A stretch of DNA of 64,000 nt, taken from Streptomyces spirodelae. GTDB lineage: Bacteria > Actinomycetota > Actinomycetes > Streptomycetales > Streptomycetaceae. Position 1 is the stretch's first letter; each line of letters opens with the position of its first letter. Where the stretch lies: positions 202,609-266,608 of the forward strand of contig NZ_JAFFZN010000005.1 of NCBI RefSeq assembly GCF_017676385.1. The letters are read 5' to 3'. Under the pieces are notes generated by a model. That model did not search any database, was not told the DNA's origin, and saw only the letters and a program-made list of their open reading frames with translations. Both the position numbers and the translations under genes were made by a program. This document shows, one piece after another, positions 33,092-41,578 of this stretch.

Positions 33092-34408
33092 TCAGGCGGC
33101 CGCGCCCTCCGGTATCCGCTCCCCGCTGGCGAGGCCCGCGGGGTCGAGTCCGAGGGCCGCCGCGGCTGTGGCGCCCACATCGGCCAGGCTGCCGGCGTCC
33201 GGCAGCAGATCGACGGTGGCGGCGCCCGGCCGGTGGATGAGCAGGGGCACATACTCACGGGTGTGGTAGGCGTGCCCGATCGTGGGGTCGTTGCCGTGGT
33301 CGCCGGTGACGACGAGGCGGTCGCCGGGCCGGTCCAGCAGCGCGACCAGTGCGGCCAGGCCCGCGTCGACCTGCTCCAGGATGCGCGCGTACCGCTCCGG
33401 GTCCCGCTGATGGCCCGCCAGATCGCTCTCCTGCACATTGGCCACGACCAGCGACTCGCCCGGCGCGCGAGCGGCCTCCACGGTGTGCGCGAGCACCTCG
33501 GCCGTGGCCACGGCGGGACGGCGGACGGCCGCCTCGCACGCCAGGATGTCCGCGGCCTTGCCGACGAGTGTGACGGGGACTCCGGCTCGCGCGGCGAGTT
33601 CCGGGAGCTGCCGGGTGTGGTCCAGCTCCGCGCCCAGGTGCCGCACCTGGAGACCGCCGTTGCGGTAGAGGCCGCTGGCCGGGGTGTCCAGGCCCACCGT
33701 TCCGCCGTCGCCGTCGCGGACGAACTCGCGCAGCGGGCCGTCCGCATGGCCGCCGACCGCGATGACCCTGGCCACCGGCGCCACCTCGCGCACCGTGCGG
33801 GCGACGCGGAGGATGCCGTCGAAGGCGAGGTCCTCGAGCCTGGCCGAGGCGTTCCAGTTGATGCCGGGGTCAGCCTCCAGGTTGTCGTGCACCAGCACGC
33901 TGCCGTCGACCAGCAACAGCGCCCTGCCGTCGAGGCGTTCGACGCGGTGGTCCGCCGCCTGGAGGGCCTCCGTCACCTCCCCCAGGTGGTCGCCGAGCCG
34001 GGCGACCGTCACCCTGCTGAAGTCCGCGCCCATCATCGTCTGGTGGCCGGCGAACGTGTCGGCGCCGGGGTAGCCCAGCGCGGCCCGGCCTGCCGCCACC
34101 GGCAGCCGGGCAGTGCGCGCGAGGTCGGGGTGCGGGTGGACCAGGCCGAGGCCCAGCGCGCCGAGCACCGGCAGCCGCAGCGGCCGGCCGAGCGACTCGC
34201 GGGCGTGGTCGAGCACATGGCCGCAGGTGTCAGCGGCGGCGTCGCCGGGCCGCAGCGCCCCGGCGTCCGGCATCGCGCCGATGCCGAACCCGTCGACGAC
34301 GACGATGACGGTACGGCCCCGGCCGGGCACCTTCCCCGAACGGCCACGGTCCTGCGCTTCTTGTGCCGCTCCCCGACCGTGGTGGGCCTCCTGGGTCCCG
34401 CTGGTCAC
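33092..34408 (-). CDS. yhfW: YhfW-like phosphopentomutase-family metalloenzyme
   Basis: A 438-residue alkaline-phosphatase-superfamily protein related to phosphopentomutase (DeoB). Seen: [17 protein letters not shown] (metal D39), [15 protein letters not shown] (T118 aligns with the phosphorylated threonine of DeoB), and [19 protein letters not shown] for metal ligands. A 30-residue N-terminal extension is extra. Its GTG overlaps the yhfX stop (GTGA). Because it sits in a full yhf gene set, I call it YhfW rather than DeoB; true substrate unknown, presumably a phosphosugar. Confidence 0.85.
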   Translation of the reverse strand: MTSGTQEAHHGRGAAQEAQDRGRSGKVPGRGRTVIVVVDGFGIGAMPDAGALRPGDAAADTCGHVLDHARESLGRPLRLPVLGALGLGLVHPHPDLARTARLPVAAGRAALGYPGADTFAGHQTMMGADFSRVTVARLGDHLGEVTEALQAADHRVERLDGRALLLVDGSVLVHDNLEADPGINWNASARLEDLAFDGILRVARTVREVAPVARVIAVGGHADGPLREFVRDGDGGTVGLDTPASGLYRNGGLQVRHLGAELDHTRQLPELAARAGVPVTLVGKAADILACEAAVRRPAVATAEVLAHTVEAARAPGESLVVANVQESDLAGHQRDPERYARILEQVDAGLAALVALLDRPGDRLVVTGDHGNDPTIGHAYHTREYVPLLIHRPGAATVDLLPDAGSLADVGATAAAALGLDPAGLASGERIPEGAAA

Positions 34409-35667
34409 AGCGCCCTCCCGTGTGCGTCGTAGAGCCCGGTCAGTCGAGGTTTTCCGGACGAGAGGCCGGCCACCACCGCCACCGTGGAGCGGGTCACGAA
34501 GATCTGCGTACGGAACGCCAGCAGCACCGTGTCACCGGCGCGCACCTGTCCGCCTTCCCGCGGCCCGTCCCCGTCCCCGTCCCCGGGCGCGTCCCCGGGC
34601 GCGGGCGGCGCGGACGCGAGCGGCGCGGGCGCGGGCGGGGGCGCGAGCGGCGCGGGCGGGGGCGCGGACAACAGCCGGTAGTAGTCGATGTTCTCGGCGG
34701 GCGCACTCTGCACGGACAGCCGCCGGCCGGTGCGCGGCAGCAGCGCTGAGGCGATACGGGCCCGGGGATAGAACCCGCCCCCGAACACCGCCGGGCGGCC
34801 GTCGGCCAGCGTATGTGCGACCTCCGTGACGTACACGTAAGCGGGCCGCTCGGGCTGACCGGGATCGAGCGCGTGCAGCGGAGTGGTGCCGGTGAGGGCG
34901 TGACCGGGCTCGCCATGGGTGGCGCCGAGCCGGGCGAGCAGGGGCAGGCTGGCCATGGAGGTGGCGCTGGGGGCACTGAGCTTGAGGTCCTGGTGGCCAC
35001 GTGCGGCGAGCAGTTCCCGGGCCTTGAGGGCGACGTCGAAACCGGGGGTGGGTGCCGGGGCGCCGGTCTCCGGGTCGCACAGCACACAGGGGAACGCGGT
35101 GACGCCCGCGATTCTGATGCCCGGCAGCCGCTCGGCCTCCTCCGCGAACGCGTCGAGTGCGGAGAGTGGGACCCCGCCCTCCTGGCCCGGGTAGCCGGCG
35201 CCGGCCGGGCCTTCGAGCCGGATGAGTACGTCCTGGACGTGGCCGAGGCCCTGGGCCGCCGCCGAGACGGCTCGCGCGTTGGCCAGGTCGAAGACCGTGA
35301 CGGCCTCCGGCCGCCAGCCGAGCATCTCGGGCAGTGCCCGGTGCGGGACCTGCACGAGGTGGCCGAGGTTGCCCGCGCGGGCGCCCGCGGCGTGCAGCGT
35401 GCGGGCCTCGGCGGGGTCGATGGCGGCGAAGGACGGAATGGCGCGCGAGACGGCGCGGATCAGCTCCGGGTTGCGGCCGAACTGCTTGACGACGAACCAG
35501 AGGGACAGGCCGAGCCGTTCGGCCTCGCCCGCGAGGAGGGTGGCGTTCTCCGCGACGGCGTCCAGGTCCATGACGTAGGTGTCGGGCGGGATCTCGCCGC
35601 GCCGGTGGAGGTCGGCCGCGGTGTCGGCGAGCTCCGGGTTGCGGGCGAGGAGGCTGTCGAGGAACAC
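34405..35667 (-). CDS. yhfX: YhfX-like alanine-racemase-fold PLP enzyme
   Basis: A 420-residue protein from GTG 35667. The fold-type III PLP lysine is K61 in LWFVVKQFGRNPELI; later PGHALTGTTPLHA and VFGGGFYPRAR match the YhfX family. A roughly 50-residue Ala/Pro then Gly/Asp/Pro low-complexity insertion (about 34560-34670) separates the two halves. Reaction unknown; amino-acid racemase or decarboxylase chemistry is likely. Starts one base after the yhfS stop. Confidence 0.85.
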   Translation of the reverse strand: MFLDSLLARNPELADTAADLHRRGEIPPDTYVMDLDAVAENATLLAGEAERLGLSLWFVVKQFGRNPELIRAVSRAIPSFAAIDPAEARTLHAAGARAGNLGHLVQVPHRALPEMLGWRPEAVTVFDLANARAVSAAAQGLGHVQDVLIRLEGPAGAGYPGQEGGVPLSALDAFAEEAERLPGIRIAGVTAFPCVLCDPETGAPAPTPGFDVALKARELLAARGHQDLKLSAPSATSMASLPLLARLGATHGEPGHALTGTTPLHALDPGQPERPAYVYVTEVAHTLADGRPAVFGGGFYPRARIASALLPRTGRRLSVQSAPAENIDYYRLLSAPPPAPLAPPPAPAPLASAPPAPGDAPGDGDGDGPREGGQVRAGDTVLLAFRTQIFVTRSTVAVVAGLSSGKPRLTGLYDAHGRAL

Positions 35668-35668
35668 G

Positions 35669-36985
35669 TCAGTCCTTTGTGCGGTGCTTCTCAGCTTCGT
35701 GCGGGGCAGCGGGGGCGGCGGTCGGGGCACCGGCGGAGGTAGCGGTCGGGGTAGCCGTGGGGGCGTCGGCAGGGGCGGCAGTGGGTGATTCGGCGCGGAG
35801 CACTTCCAGGGAGCGGCGCAGGATGCCGAGGACGAGCTCGGCGCCGGCGCGCATCGGATTGACGCGGACCACCCAGTCGGCCAGCTCCGGTGCGTCCTCC
35901 AGGGCCGAGCTGGACATCCGGTAGAAGAGCGGCGCGATCTCGTACCGCGAGTTGGAGCCCACCGGATAGGGCGCGGCACCGAACCGGGCCGCCACCTCGG
36001 GGAGTCGCCCGGCCAGGGGTGCGTCGAGCTGGATGAGCAGGCATCTGTCCTGCGCGTTGGCCAGGCGCACATCGGCGACTCCCGGCACCTCGCCGGCGGC
36101 GAGGCGCTCGGCGACCTCGGCGCCGACGCGGGACTGCACCGCCCACATCACCGGCACATGGGTGAGGGCGCGCAGCGCGTCCAGCGCCTGGTGGCCCTGG
36201 ACTTGGCCGCCGCCCGAGTAGTTGTCGGCGTGCACGCGGGCGACCAGGTCCGCGGCACCGACCACAGCGCCGACGCCTTCCGGGCCGTGCAGCTTGAACA
36301 GCGAGAAGCAGGAGGCGTCGGCCCCCAGTTCCACGCCGGAGGCGGGCACCCGGAAGACGGCGTAGTTGTCGTCGGTGAGCGTGCGGACCCCGGCCTCGCG
36401 GCAGGCGGCCAGGACCTCGCCCGGGTCGTAGGAGTCGGCCAGCCGCTGCCGGGTGTGCTGGACGTACGCCCAGCGGAAGCGGCCGGTGGCGAGTGCGGCC
36501 CGCAGCGCGCCGAGGTCGTTGAAGTCGGCCTCGACCGTCTCGACGCCCAGCCCGCGCAGGGTGACGGCTGTGGTGCGGTAGACGGGTGCCCGGTGGATGA
36601 GCAGCGGCTCGCCCGATCCGACAGCGGCGCTCAGCGCGGCCCGGATCGCGCCGGTGCCCGCGCCCTGCACCAGCGCGGCGTCCTCGGCCCCGAAGTAGGT
36701 GGCCAGCACGGCCTCGACGCGCGCGGTGGTCTGCGGCCGCCCGAGTCCGGGCACCACTCCGGCGTCGGCGGCGAACAGTTGTGTCCCGCCGAAGTGCGCG
36801 GTGGTTGCCTCCAGCAGCCGGAACTGCTGTTCGACCGCCTCCTCGACCGGAACAGTGGCCAGCGGGAAGGTAGGGGGCAGCGGCGGAGGCACCGGCCCGG
36901 GGACGGCCGTCGGGGCGGTGTTGCCCGGCGTCTCGTCGGCCAGTGTCTCGTTGACCGGCGTCTCGGTTGCTGGTGTCTCGGCCAT
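35669..36985 (-). CDS. yhfS: YhfS-like PLP-dependent (aminotransferase-fold) enzyme
   Basis: A 438-residue fold-type I PLP enzyme. LTDDNYAVF provides the pyridine-N aspartate (D205/D206) and SLFKLHGPEGVGAVVG the Schiff-base lysine K231, matching YhfS of E. coli. Both ends carry low-complexity tails (TPATETPVNETLADETP at the start; repeated PTAAPADAPTATPT at the end). It follows php by one base. Substrate unknown. Confidence 0.85.
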   Translation of the reverse strand: MAETPATETPVNETLADETPGNTAPTAVPGPVPPPLPPTFPLATVPVEEAVEQQFRLLEATTAHFGGTQLFAADAGVVPGLGRPQTTARVEAVLATYFGAEDAALVQGAGTGAIRAALSAAVGSGEPLLIHRAPVYRTTAVTLRGLGVETVEADFNDLGALRAALATGRFRWAYVQHTRQRLADSYDPGEVLAACREAGVRTLTDDNYAVFRVPASGVELGADASCFSLFKLHGPEGVGAVVGAADLVARVHADNYSGGGQVQGHQALDALRALTHVPVMWAVQSRVGAEVAERLAAGEVPGVADVRLANAQDRCLLIQLDAPLAGRLPEVAARFGAAPYPVGSNSRYEIAPLFYRMSSSALEDAPELADWVVRVNPMRAGAELVLGILRRSLEVLRAESPTAAPADAPTATPTATSAGAPTAAPAAPHEAEKHRTKD

Positions 36986-36986
36986 C

Positions 36987-37976
36987 TCAGATCTCCTCCG
37001 GGCTCGCGCCGGTCAGAAAGCGCAGCGGGTTGCGCCGGGTCAGCACATCGATCAGGTCGTCGTCGACTCCCGCGTCGCGGGCGGCGGGAAGGAAGGAGCG
37101 GAACAGATGGCCGTAGCCCTGGCCGCCCTCGGACCGCAGATAGCCGTGGCGGGAGATGTCGCAGCTGAGCAGCGCCCGGTCGGCGTGGCCTGCCTCCAGC
37201 AGCGCGAGCAGCAGCCGCAGCCGCACCTCGTCGCTCTGGTAGCTCTTCTTGCCGACGGTGTCGAAGGCGACGTACGCGCCCTCGGCGGCGAGCCGTCGGT
37301 GGACGGCCGGGGCGGTGAGCAGGTCCTGGTGGCCGACGCAGATCCGGTGCGGGGCGAGGCCCGCGCCGGTCAGCACGTCGAGCTGGGCGAGTCCGCCGTG
37401 GCCGAGCTGGGCGTGGGTGGCGACGGACAGGCCGGTGGCGACGGCCGCCCGCGCTGCGGCGCGCAGCGAGCGGGTCTCCGGCTCGCTGGGGACCTCTCCG
37501 TGGCTGCCCACCTCGCCGAGCACTCCGGGCCGGATTCCGGTCGGTCTGCCGTCAGGGCCGGTGATCCCCTCGTGGATCTCCCGCACCAGAGTGGCGGTGA
37601 GTTGTTCGACGGAGGCGCCCGCCAGGTCGGCCGCCGGGTGGTACGGCTCGTAGTACCACCCGGTCGCGGCGACGACGGCGACCCCGCTCTCCTCGGCGAT
37701 CCGGGCCAGCGCTCCCGGGTCCCGGCCCATGCCCCGGCAGGTCTGCTCGATGACGAGGGCCAGCCCGAACTCCTCGCGCAGCTCGGCGAGCTCGCGGCTG
37801 ACGGCCGGGCCGTGCCGCCGCGCATCGAGAACGGCGGCGCCGTCGCCCTTGCGGTCCAGGTCGAGGACGAGGTGCTCATGGGCCAGCGCTGGACCGCCCA
37901 CGGAGGCTGCGGGCAGCGCTCCCGCGACGGTTTGCAGCAGCGGTTCGGTGCCGTGGGGGGTGGCGGTGGAGCTCAT
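36987..37976 (-). CDS. php: Phosphotriesterase-homology protein (Php/YhfV-like)
   Basis: A 329-residue amidohydrolase-superfamily protein. Metal ligands visible: H33 and H35 (AHEHLVLD), E155 (GEVGSHG, in the place of the usual carbamylated lysine), H188 (ATHAQLGHGG), H216 (VGHQDL) and D273 (CDISRHG). Members hydrolyse lactones or phosphoesters; E. coli Php has no known natural substrate. It is preceded by a 107-base gap with a strong hairpin after yhfT. Confidence 0.88.
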   Translation of the reverse strand: MSSTATPHGTEPLLQTVAGALPAASVGGPALAHEHLVLDLDRKGDGAAVLDARRHGPAVSRELAELREEFGLALVIEQTCRGMGRDPGALARIAEESGVAVVAATGWYYEPYHPAADLAGASVEQLTATLVREIHEGITGPDGRPTGIRPGVLGEVGSHGEVPSEPETRSLRAAARAAVATGLSVATHAQLGHGGLAQLDVLTGAGLAPHRICVGHQDLLTAPAVHRRLAAEGAYVAFDTVGKKSYQSDEVRLRLLLALLEAGHADRALLSCDISRHGYLRSEGGQGYGHLFRSFLPAARDAGVDDDLIDVLTRRNPLRFLTGASPEEI

Positions 37977-38022
37977 GGTGGGCCTTCCTGTGGCAGCACG
38001 GCCTGGGACGCCGGCCGGGAGG

Positions 38023-38046
38023 GGCCTGCCCCTGGCGGGGCAGGCC
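38023..38046 (-). terminator. Intra-operon hairpin between yhfT and php
   Basis: GGCCTGCCCC-TGGC-GGGGCAGGCC: a perfect 10-bp stem with a four-base loop in the 107-base yhfT-php gap. It is probably a partial terminator or an mRNA stability element that sets the ratio of transporter to enzymes. Confidence 0.5.
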
Positions 38047-38083
38047 ATGACGGCCGGGCCGGCCCTGGGAGCGGACCGGCGGA

Positions 38084-39505
38084 TTAGCTCTTGAGCGGGG
38101 TGAACAGGTCGAGCCAGTGGAGGACGTTCAGCAGGACACCGCCGACGAGCACCGCGGCAGGCGCAGCCGCCATCCGTACGACGGGCCGCCCCATCGCCTC
38201 GTTGAGCAGGTAGAGCCCGCCCACGATGAGGATGCCGAGCCCGGCGCCCATCGCGTTGGCCGCCATCAGCGAGCCGAAGAGGATGGCCAGACGGAGGCTC
38301 TCGCCGATGGCGTTGCGCAGGTGTTCGGACGAGTCGCGGACGCTGGGCAGCTTGCCGAGGACCTTCCCGATCGAGGAGAGGGCCAGGATCTCCAGGGCGA
38401 ACACGGCCGCTCCGGCTATCGCCGCCAGAACGGGGTTCGGCATCAGGTAGCCGATCGGGTAGACGAGCGTGAAACCGGCGATGCCGTAGGCGCCCGAGGC
38501 CAGCGCCGTCGTCGCGATCAGCGGAAGGAAGCCGAAGAAGCGGTAGAAGTCGACCTGCGCCGCCTCCGATATGTGGCCCTTGGCTATCAGGAAGCTGGTG
38601 GCCTCACCACCGCCGAATATGTGCATCTGCGCCAGCACACAGACACCGGCGCCCAGCACCATGAACAGCGGGAGGTAGCGGCGCAGCCGGGCCGCGCTGC
38701 TGGTGAACAGCGAGGCCATCGGATCGTCCTCGGGCGGGGCCGGGGCGGCGGCCTCCGCCCGGGCTCCGGCTTCGGCTCCTTCTCCACCCCCGGACCCGGC
38801 CGCACGGCCGGCCTTGGCCCGGGCCTCGCGGTCGGCCTTGCGCTGCACCAGATCCCGGCGCACCGCGAGGCCGATCAGCAGCAGCACGCCGACGGCCATC
38901 GCGAGAGCACCCGCGAACATGTTGGGCCACACCTTCATCGTCAGCACCACGAGGGCGAGTTCGACGACGCCCGCCGCCGCGCCCCAGGCCCGGCCGAACT
39001 GCTTGGTGATGGCCAGCACCGGGAAGAGCGTGAAGAGGAAGAGGATCGGCGTCGACATCTGCTGCATGGCCGTCAGGAAGTCGACGGGCAGGTCGTGTGC
39101 CACCTCGTTGGCGCCGTTGAGCCCGAAGACGACGACCGCTCCCCAGCCGGCGCCCAGCAGCGGCGCCAGCCACTTCTTCGGCGCCAACAGGCCCAGGATG
39201 TCGGTGGGCAGGAAGAGCAGCCACGGGTTGAGGACGCCGGAGGAGAGCGCCATCGGCGCGCCGAGGCCGAAGATGAAGCCGGCGGAGAGCCCGAAGGAGA
39301 CCGCCGTGGTGGCCGAGCGGGTGGTGCGCCCGTGGATGAAGTCCAGCATGAAAGGGCGCACTCCGTCGTTGAAGACGGCGAGCGCCATGTGCGAGACCAA
39401 CGCGGTCAGCGCACACAGGAGGATGACGGTCAGCTGCTGCGGCAGCGAGAGGTCCAGTCCGGCGTCAGCGGCCAGTTGGAGGCCGGCGGTGCTCTTGAGG
39501 CTCAC
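38084..39505 (-). CDS. yhfT: YhfT-like membrane transporter
   Basis: A 473-residue protein with about 11-12 transmembrane segments (LTVILLCALTALVSHMALAVF at the start, NDGVRPFMLDFIHGRTTRSAT loop, then AVSFGLSAGFIFGLGAPMALSSG). It matches YhfT, the predicted transporter of the E. coli yhf set. A cytoplasmic loop (about 38720-38850) is Ala/Glu/Gly-rich. The substrate would define the whole pathway. Confidence 0.82.
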   Translation of the reverse strand: MSLKSTAGLQLAADAGLDLSLPQQLTVILLCALTALVSHMALAVFNDGVRPFMLDFIHGRTTRSATTAVSFGLSAGFIFGLGAPMALSSGVLNPWLLFLPTDILGLLAPKKWLAPLLGAGWGAVVVFGLNGANEVAHDLPVDFLTAMQQMSTPILFLFTLFPVLAITKQFGRAWGAAAGVVELALVVLTMKVWPNMFAGALAMAVGVLLLIGLAVRRDLVQRKADREARAKAGRAAGSGGGEGAEAGARAEAAAPAPPEDDPMASLFTSSAARLRRYLPLFMVLGAGVCVLAQMHIFGGGEATSFLIAKGHISEAAQVDFYRFFGFLPLIATTALASGAYGIAGFTLVYPIGYLMPNPVLAAIAGAAVFALEILALSSIGKVLGKLPSVRDSSEHLRNAIGESLRLAILFGSLMAANAMGAGLGILIVGGLYLLNEAMGRPVVRMAAAPAAVLVGGVLLNVLHWLDLFTPLKS

Positions 39506-39547
39506 AGGGTCGCTCCTTCACGCCCGGGGTGTCTGTGCCGGACCCGG

Positions 39548-39904
39548 TCAGGCGCGCGCGGCGACGGCGCGGGCGAGCAGGGGGGCGATGGTGTCGATCT
39601 GGTCCATGGAGAAGCCGAAGACCTTCTTGCCGTCGGCCAGCAGCGCAGCGACCTGCTCCTCGGTGGGCACCGAGCGCCCGAAGGTGTGGCAGGCGGGCTG
39701 CCCCAGCAGGCCGACCAGCACACCCAGGGAGGCGCCGGCGCCGGTGTGACAGGTGCCGAGGAAGTAGTCGGCCTGGCCGGAGCGGAGCTTCATGGCGGCG
39801 TCCATGTCGCTGGAGACCGCGACTTCGACGCCGTCGAGACCGAGCGCGTCGACGGCGTTCGCGACCTCGGTCTTGCCGACGCCGCCGGTGAGGATCTTCG
39901 TCAT
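39548..39904 (-). CDS. yhfU: YhfU-like DUF2620 protein
   Basis: A 118-residue protein (MTKILTGGVGKTEVANAVD, DYFLGTCHTGAGASLGVLVGLLG) fitting DUF2620. The N-terminal beta-alpha pattern and GTCHTGAGAS loop suggest a small nucleotide- or phosphate-binding fold, but no function is known. In E. coli it also lies next to yhfT; here 42 bases separate them. Confidence 0.85.
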   Translation of the reverse strand: MTKILTGGVGKTEVANAVDALGLDGVEVAVSSDMDAAMKLRSGQADYFLGTCHTGAGASLGVLVGLLGQPACHTFGRSVPTEEQVAALLADGKKVFGFSMDQIDTIAPLLARAVAARA

Positions 39905-39982
39905 GGGTGGGTGCCTCTCATGTGTGCTGTGACCGGTGGGCGGGTGCGGCCCGTCGGGTGGGGTGGGTGGAGGCCGGATGGC

Positions 39983-40357
39983 TCAGCCGGATATGCGCTG
40001 GGCGAGAACAGCCAGGTGCAGGGCGAGGAAGTTGATTTCGGAACGGGGCAGAGTGGCGCCGAGCTCCGCCTCGGCACGGGCGGCGACGCGGCGGGCCCGC
40101 TCCACGGCGGCCGGGTGGTCGGCCAGCTCGGCGATGATCTGTTCGTCCGTCTGGAACTTCTCGATGGGCTCGCCGTCCAGCAGCCGGGTGAGGGCCATCA
40201 CCAGATGGCTCGTCAGCATGCCCGCCGTCTCCTCGGTGACCTGGGCGCCCTCGGCGGCGAGGGCGGACAGCTCGGCCGTCACGAAGTCGACCACTTCCGG
40301 CCGGACGTGGCCGCCCTCGCGGAAGAGCTGGAGGCGGAGTGCGAGCTGATCGTCCAC
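39983..40357 (-). CDS. yhfY: YhfY-like PRD-domain protein
   Basis: A 124-residue protein consisting of one PRD-type helical domain (TSHLVMALTRLLDGEPIEKF ... ARRVAARAEAELGATLPRSEINFLALHL, split here) with the histidines SHLVMAL and LALHL. PRDs are regulated by PTS phosphorylation in BglG/LicT antiterminators; this stand-alone one lacks an RNA-binding part. Start GTG 40357 follows GAGGAGA. Confidence 0.82.
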   Translation of the reverse strand: MDDQLALRLQLFREGGHVRPEVVDFVTAELSALAAEGAQVTEETAGMLTSHLVMALTRLLDGEPIEKFQTDEQIIAELADHPAAVERARRVAARAEAELGATLPRSEINFLALHLAVLAQRISG

Positions 40358-40387
40358 GGGTTCTCCTCGACGGTGACAGAAAACGGC

Positions 40388-40409
40388 AGAAATCTGGATT
40401 CTGGATTCT
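40388..40409 (-). promoter_or_regulatory. YhfZ-type half-sites before yhfY
   Basis: AGAAATC (40388-40394), GATTCT (40397-40402) and a second GATTCT (40404-40409), 31 bases before the yhfY GTG. They match the half-sites of the palindrome at 41465-41479, suggesting one regulator acts at both places. Confidence 0.55.
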
Positions 40410-40474
40410 CGCGGCGGCCCGAGCCCTGTCCGTCCGCGTCCGTTGTGGGTGCCGCCCCGGCCGTCCGGAGACGG

Positions 40475-40506
40475 GACCGGCCGCCCGTAGGCGGGCCGGC
40501 CGGGTC
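40475..40506 (-). terminator. Hairpin after yhfZ
   Basis: GACCGGCCGCCCG pairs with CGGGCCGGCCGGGTC (two single-base bulges) around a four-base loop, immediately after the yhfZ stop. It may separate yhfZ from the yhfY-to-yhfW operon. Confidence 0.45.
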
Positions 40507-41449
40507 AGTAGGAGGGCATCAGGTCTCCTCTGACGACCTCGCCCTGAAGCTCCGTCACCCGTTCGGTGTCGATGGCGTCCCGTATGGCGTGCAGGGCGGC
40601 CACGCTCTCGGCTCTGCCGATGACGGCCGCGCTGGAGTTCCGCAGCGAGAGGTCGCGCGTTATCTCGTCGCCGAGCGGCAGCACCTCGATACCCGCGTCG
40701 ATCCGGCCCTGCACTTCGTCCAGATTCCAGACGGTGGCGTCCGCCTTGTTCTGTGCCAGCAGGTCGGGCAGCTGCATGTAGGAGCACTCGATCCACTCGA
40801 CGTCGTCCCGCCCCGAGAACGCCCGTTCGGCGAGCATCCGCTGGTCTTCCGAGGCGTGGTCGACCGCGACGCGCAGCCCGGGCACGTCCAGCGAGCCGCC
40901 CTCCCGCAGCAGCACCCCGTGCGCCCCCACATATGTGGTGGGGCCGAGATCGACCACCAGGGAGAGGTCTTCCGGATACTCCTCGATCAGGCGGTCGGCG
41001 GCGAAGCGGGAGAGGACCACCAGGTCCGCCTTGCCCTCGAGCAGCGCCGTGGCTCTGCTGCCCGCACCCCGCATGAAGGTGATGGCGAACGGCGTCCCGG
41101 CGTCGTCGAAGGCGGCGCGCAGCCCGGTGGCCAGCCCCTCGTAGCGGCGGGAGTAGGGCAGCGGCATCGCGGCGAGCAGGGTGCCGAGGCCGGAGAGCCG
41201 CCACAGGACCGAGCGGTCCGACCGGACGAGGAAGGTGCCCAGATGGCCGCGCGCGGCGATCTCGATCGCCCCCGCCTCCTCCAGCAGCCGCAGCGCGGCC
41301 TGCACGGTGCCGTTGCCGCATCCCAGTTCCTCGGCGAAATCCCGCACGCGGGGCAGCCGCGTCTCCGGCTCGTACTCCAGCAGGAGGAGCGCGAGCTGGC
41401 GCGCCGCCAGGCCGTTGCGGGTCAGGAACCGCTCGTCGTAACCGTTCAC
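40505..41449 (-). CDS. yhfZ: YhfZ-like GntR-type regulator with periplasmic-binding-like sensor
   Basis: A 314-residue protein from GTG 41449. N-terminal winged helix (TRLPRVRDFAEELGCGNGTVQAAL, split: RVRDFAEELGCGNGTVQ) then a two-lobed ligand-binding domain (PFAITFMRGAGSRATALLEG, KADLVVLSRFAADRLIEEYP, KADATVWNLDEVQ), as in YhfZ. It heads the yhf-type cluster and lies behind a palindromic promoter. It likely senses the pathway substrate. Confidence 0.85.
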   Translation of the reverse strand: MNGYDERFLTRNGLAARQLALLLLEYEPETRLPRVRDFAEELGCGNGTVQAALRLLEEAGAIEIAARGHLGTFLVRSDRSVLWRLSGLGTLLAAMPLPYSRRYEGLATGLRAAFDDAGTPFAITFMRGAGSRATALLEGKADLVVLSRFAADRLIEEYPEDLSLVVDLGPTTYVGAHGVLLREGGSLDVPGLRVAVDHASEDQRMLAERAFSGRDDVEWIECSYMQLPDLLAQNKADATVWNLDEVQGRIDAGIEVLPLGDEITRDLSLRNSSAAVIGRAESVAALHAIRDAIDTERVTELQGEVVRGDLMPSY

Positions 41450-41461
41450 GAAGGAACAGTA

Positions 41462-41486
41462 AACAGAATCTTGGATTCTTGACAAG
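41462..41486 (-). promoter_or_regulatory. yhfZ promoter with perfect operator palindrome
   Basis: AGAATC-TTG-GATTCT (41465-41479) is a perfect inverted repeat. On the minus strand TTGTCA (41486-41481) and TTTACT/TTACTG about 16-17 bases on flank it, so the operator fills the -35/-10 spacer, a textbook repression geometry. The start codon GTG 41449 is close to the predicted +1. Confidence 0.65.
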
Positions 41487-41578
41487 CCCTTGCTCGTGGC
41501 CCTCGACTGCCCGTTCCCCGGAGGCGAACGCCCGAGTCGACGGAGGCTCAGAATCCGACGAACTGCTAGAAAAGGGGC

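Noticed and set aside
38117..41482. A 1121-residue open frame on the plus strand
   Set aside because: It runs antisense across yhfT, yhfU, yhfY and yhfZ, all of which match known families; its own translation is low in hydrophobic structure and rich in R, G, H and Q.
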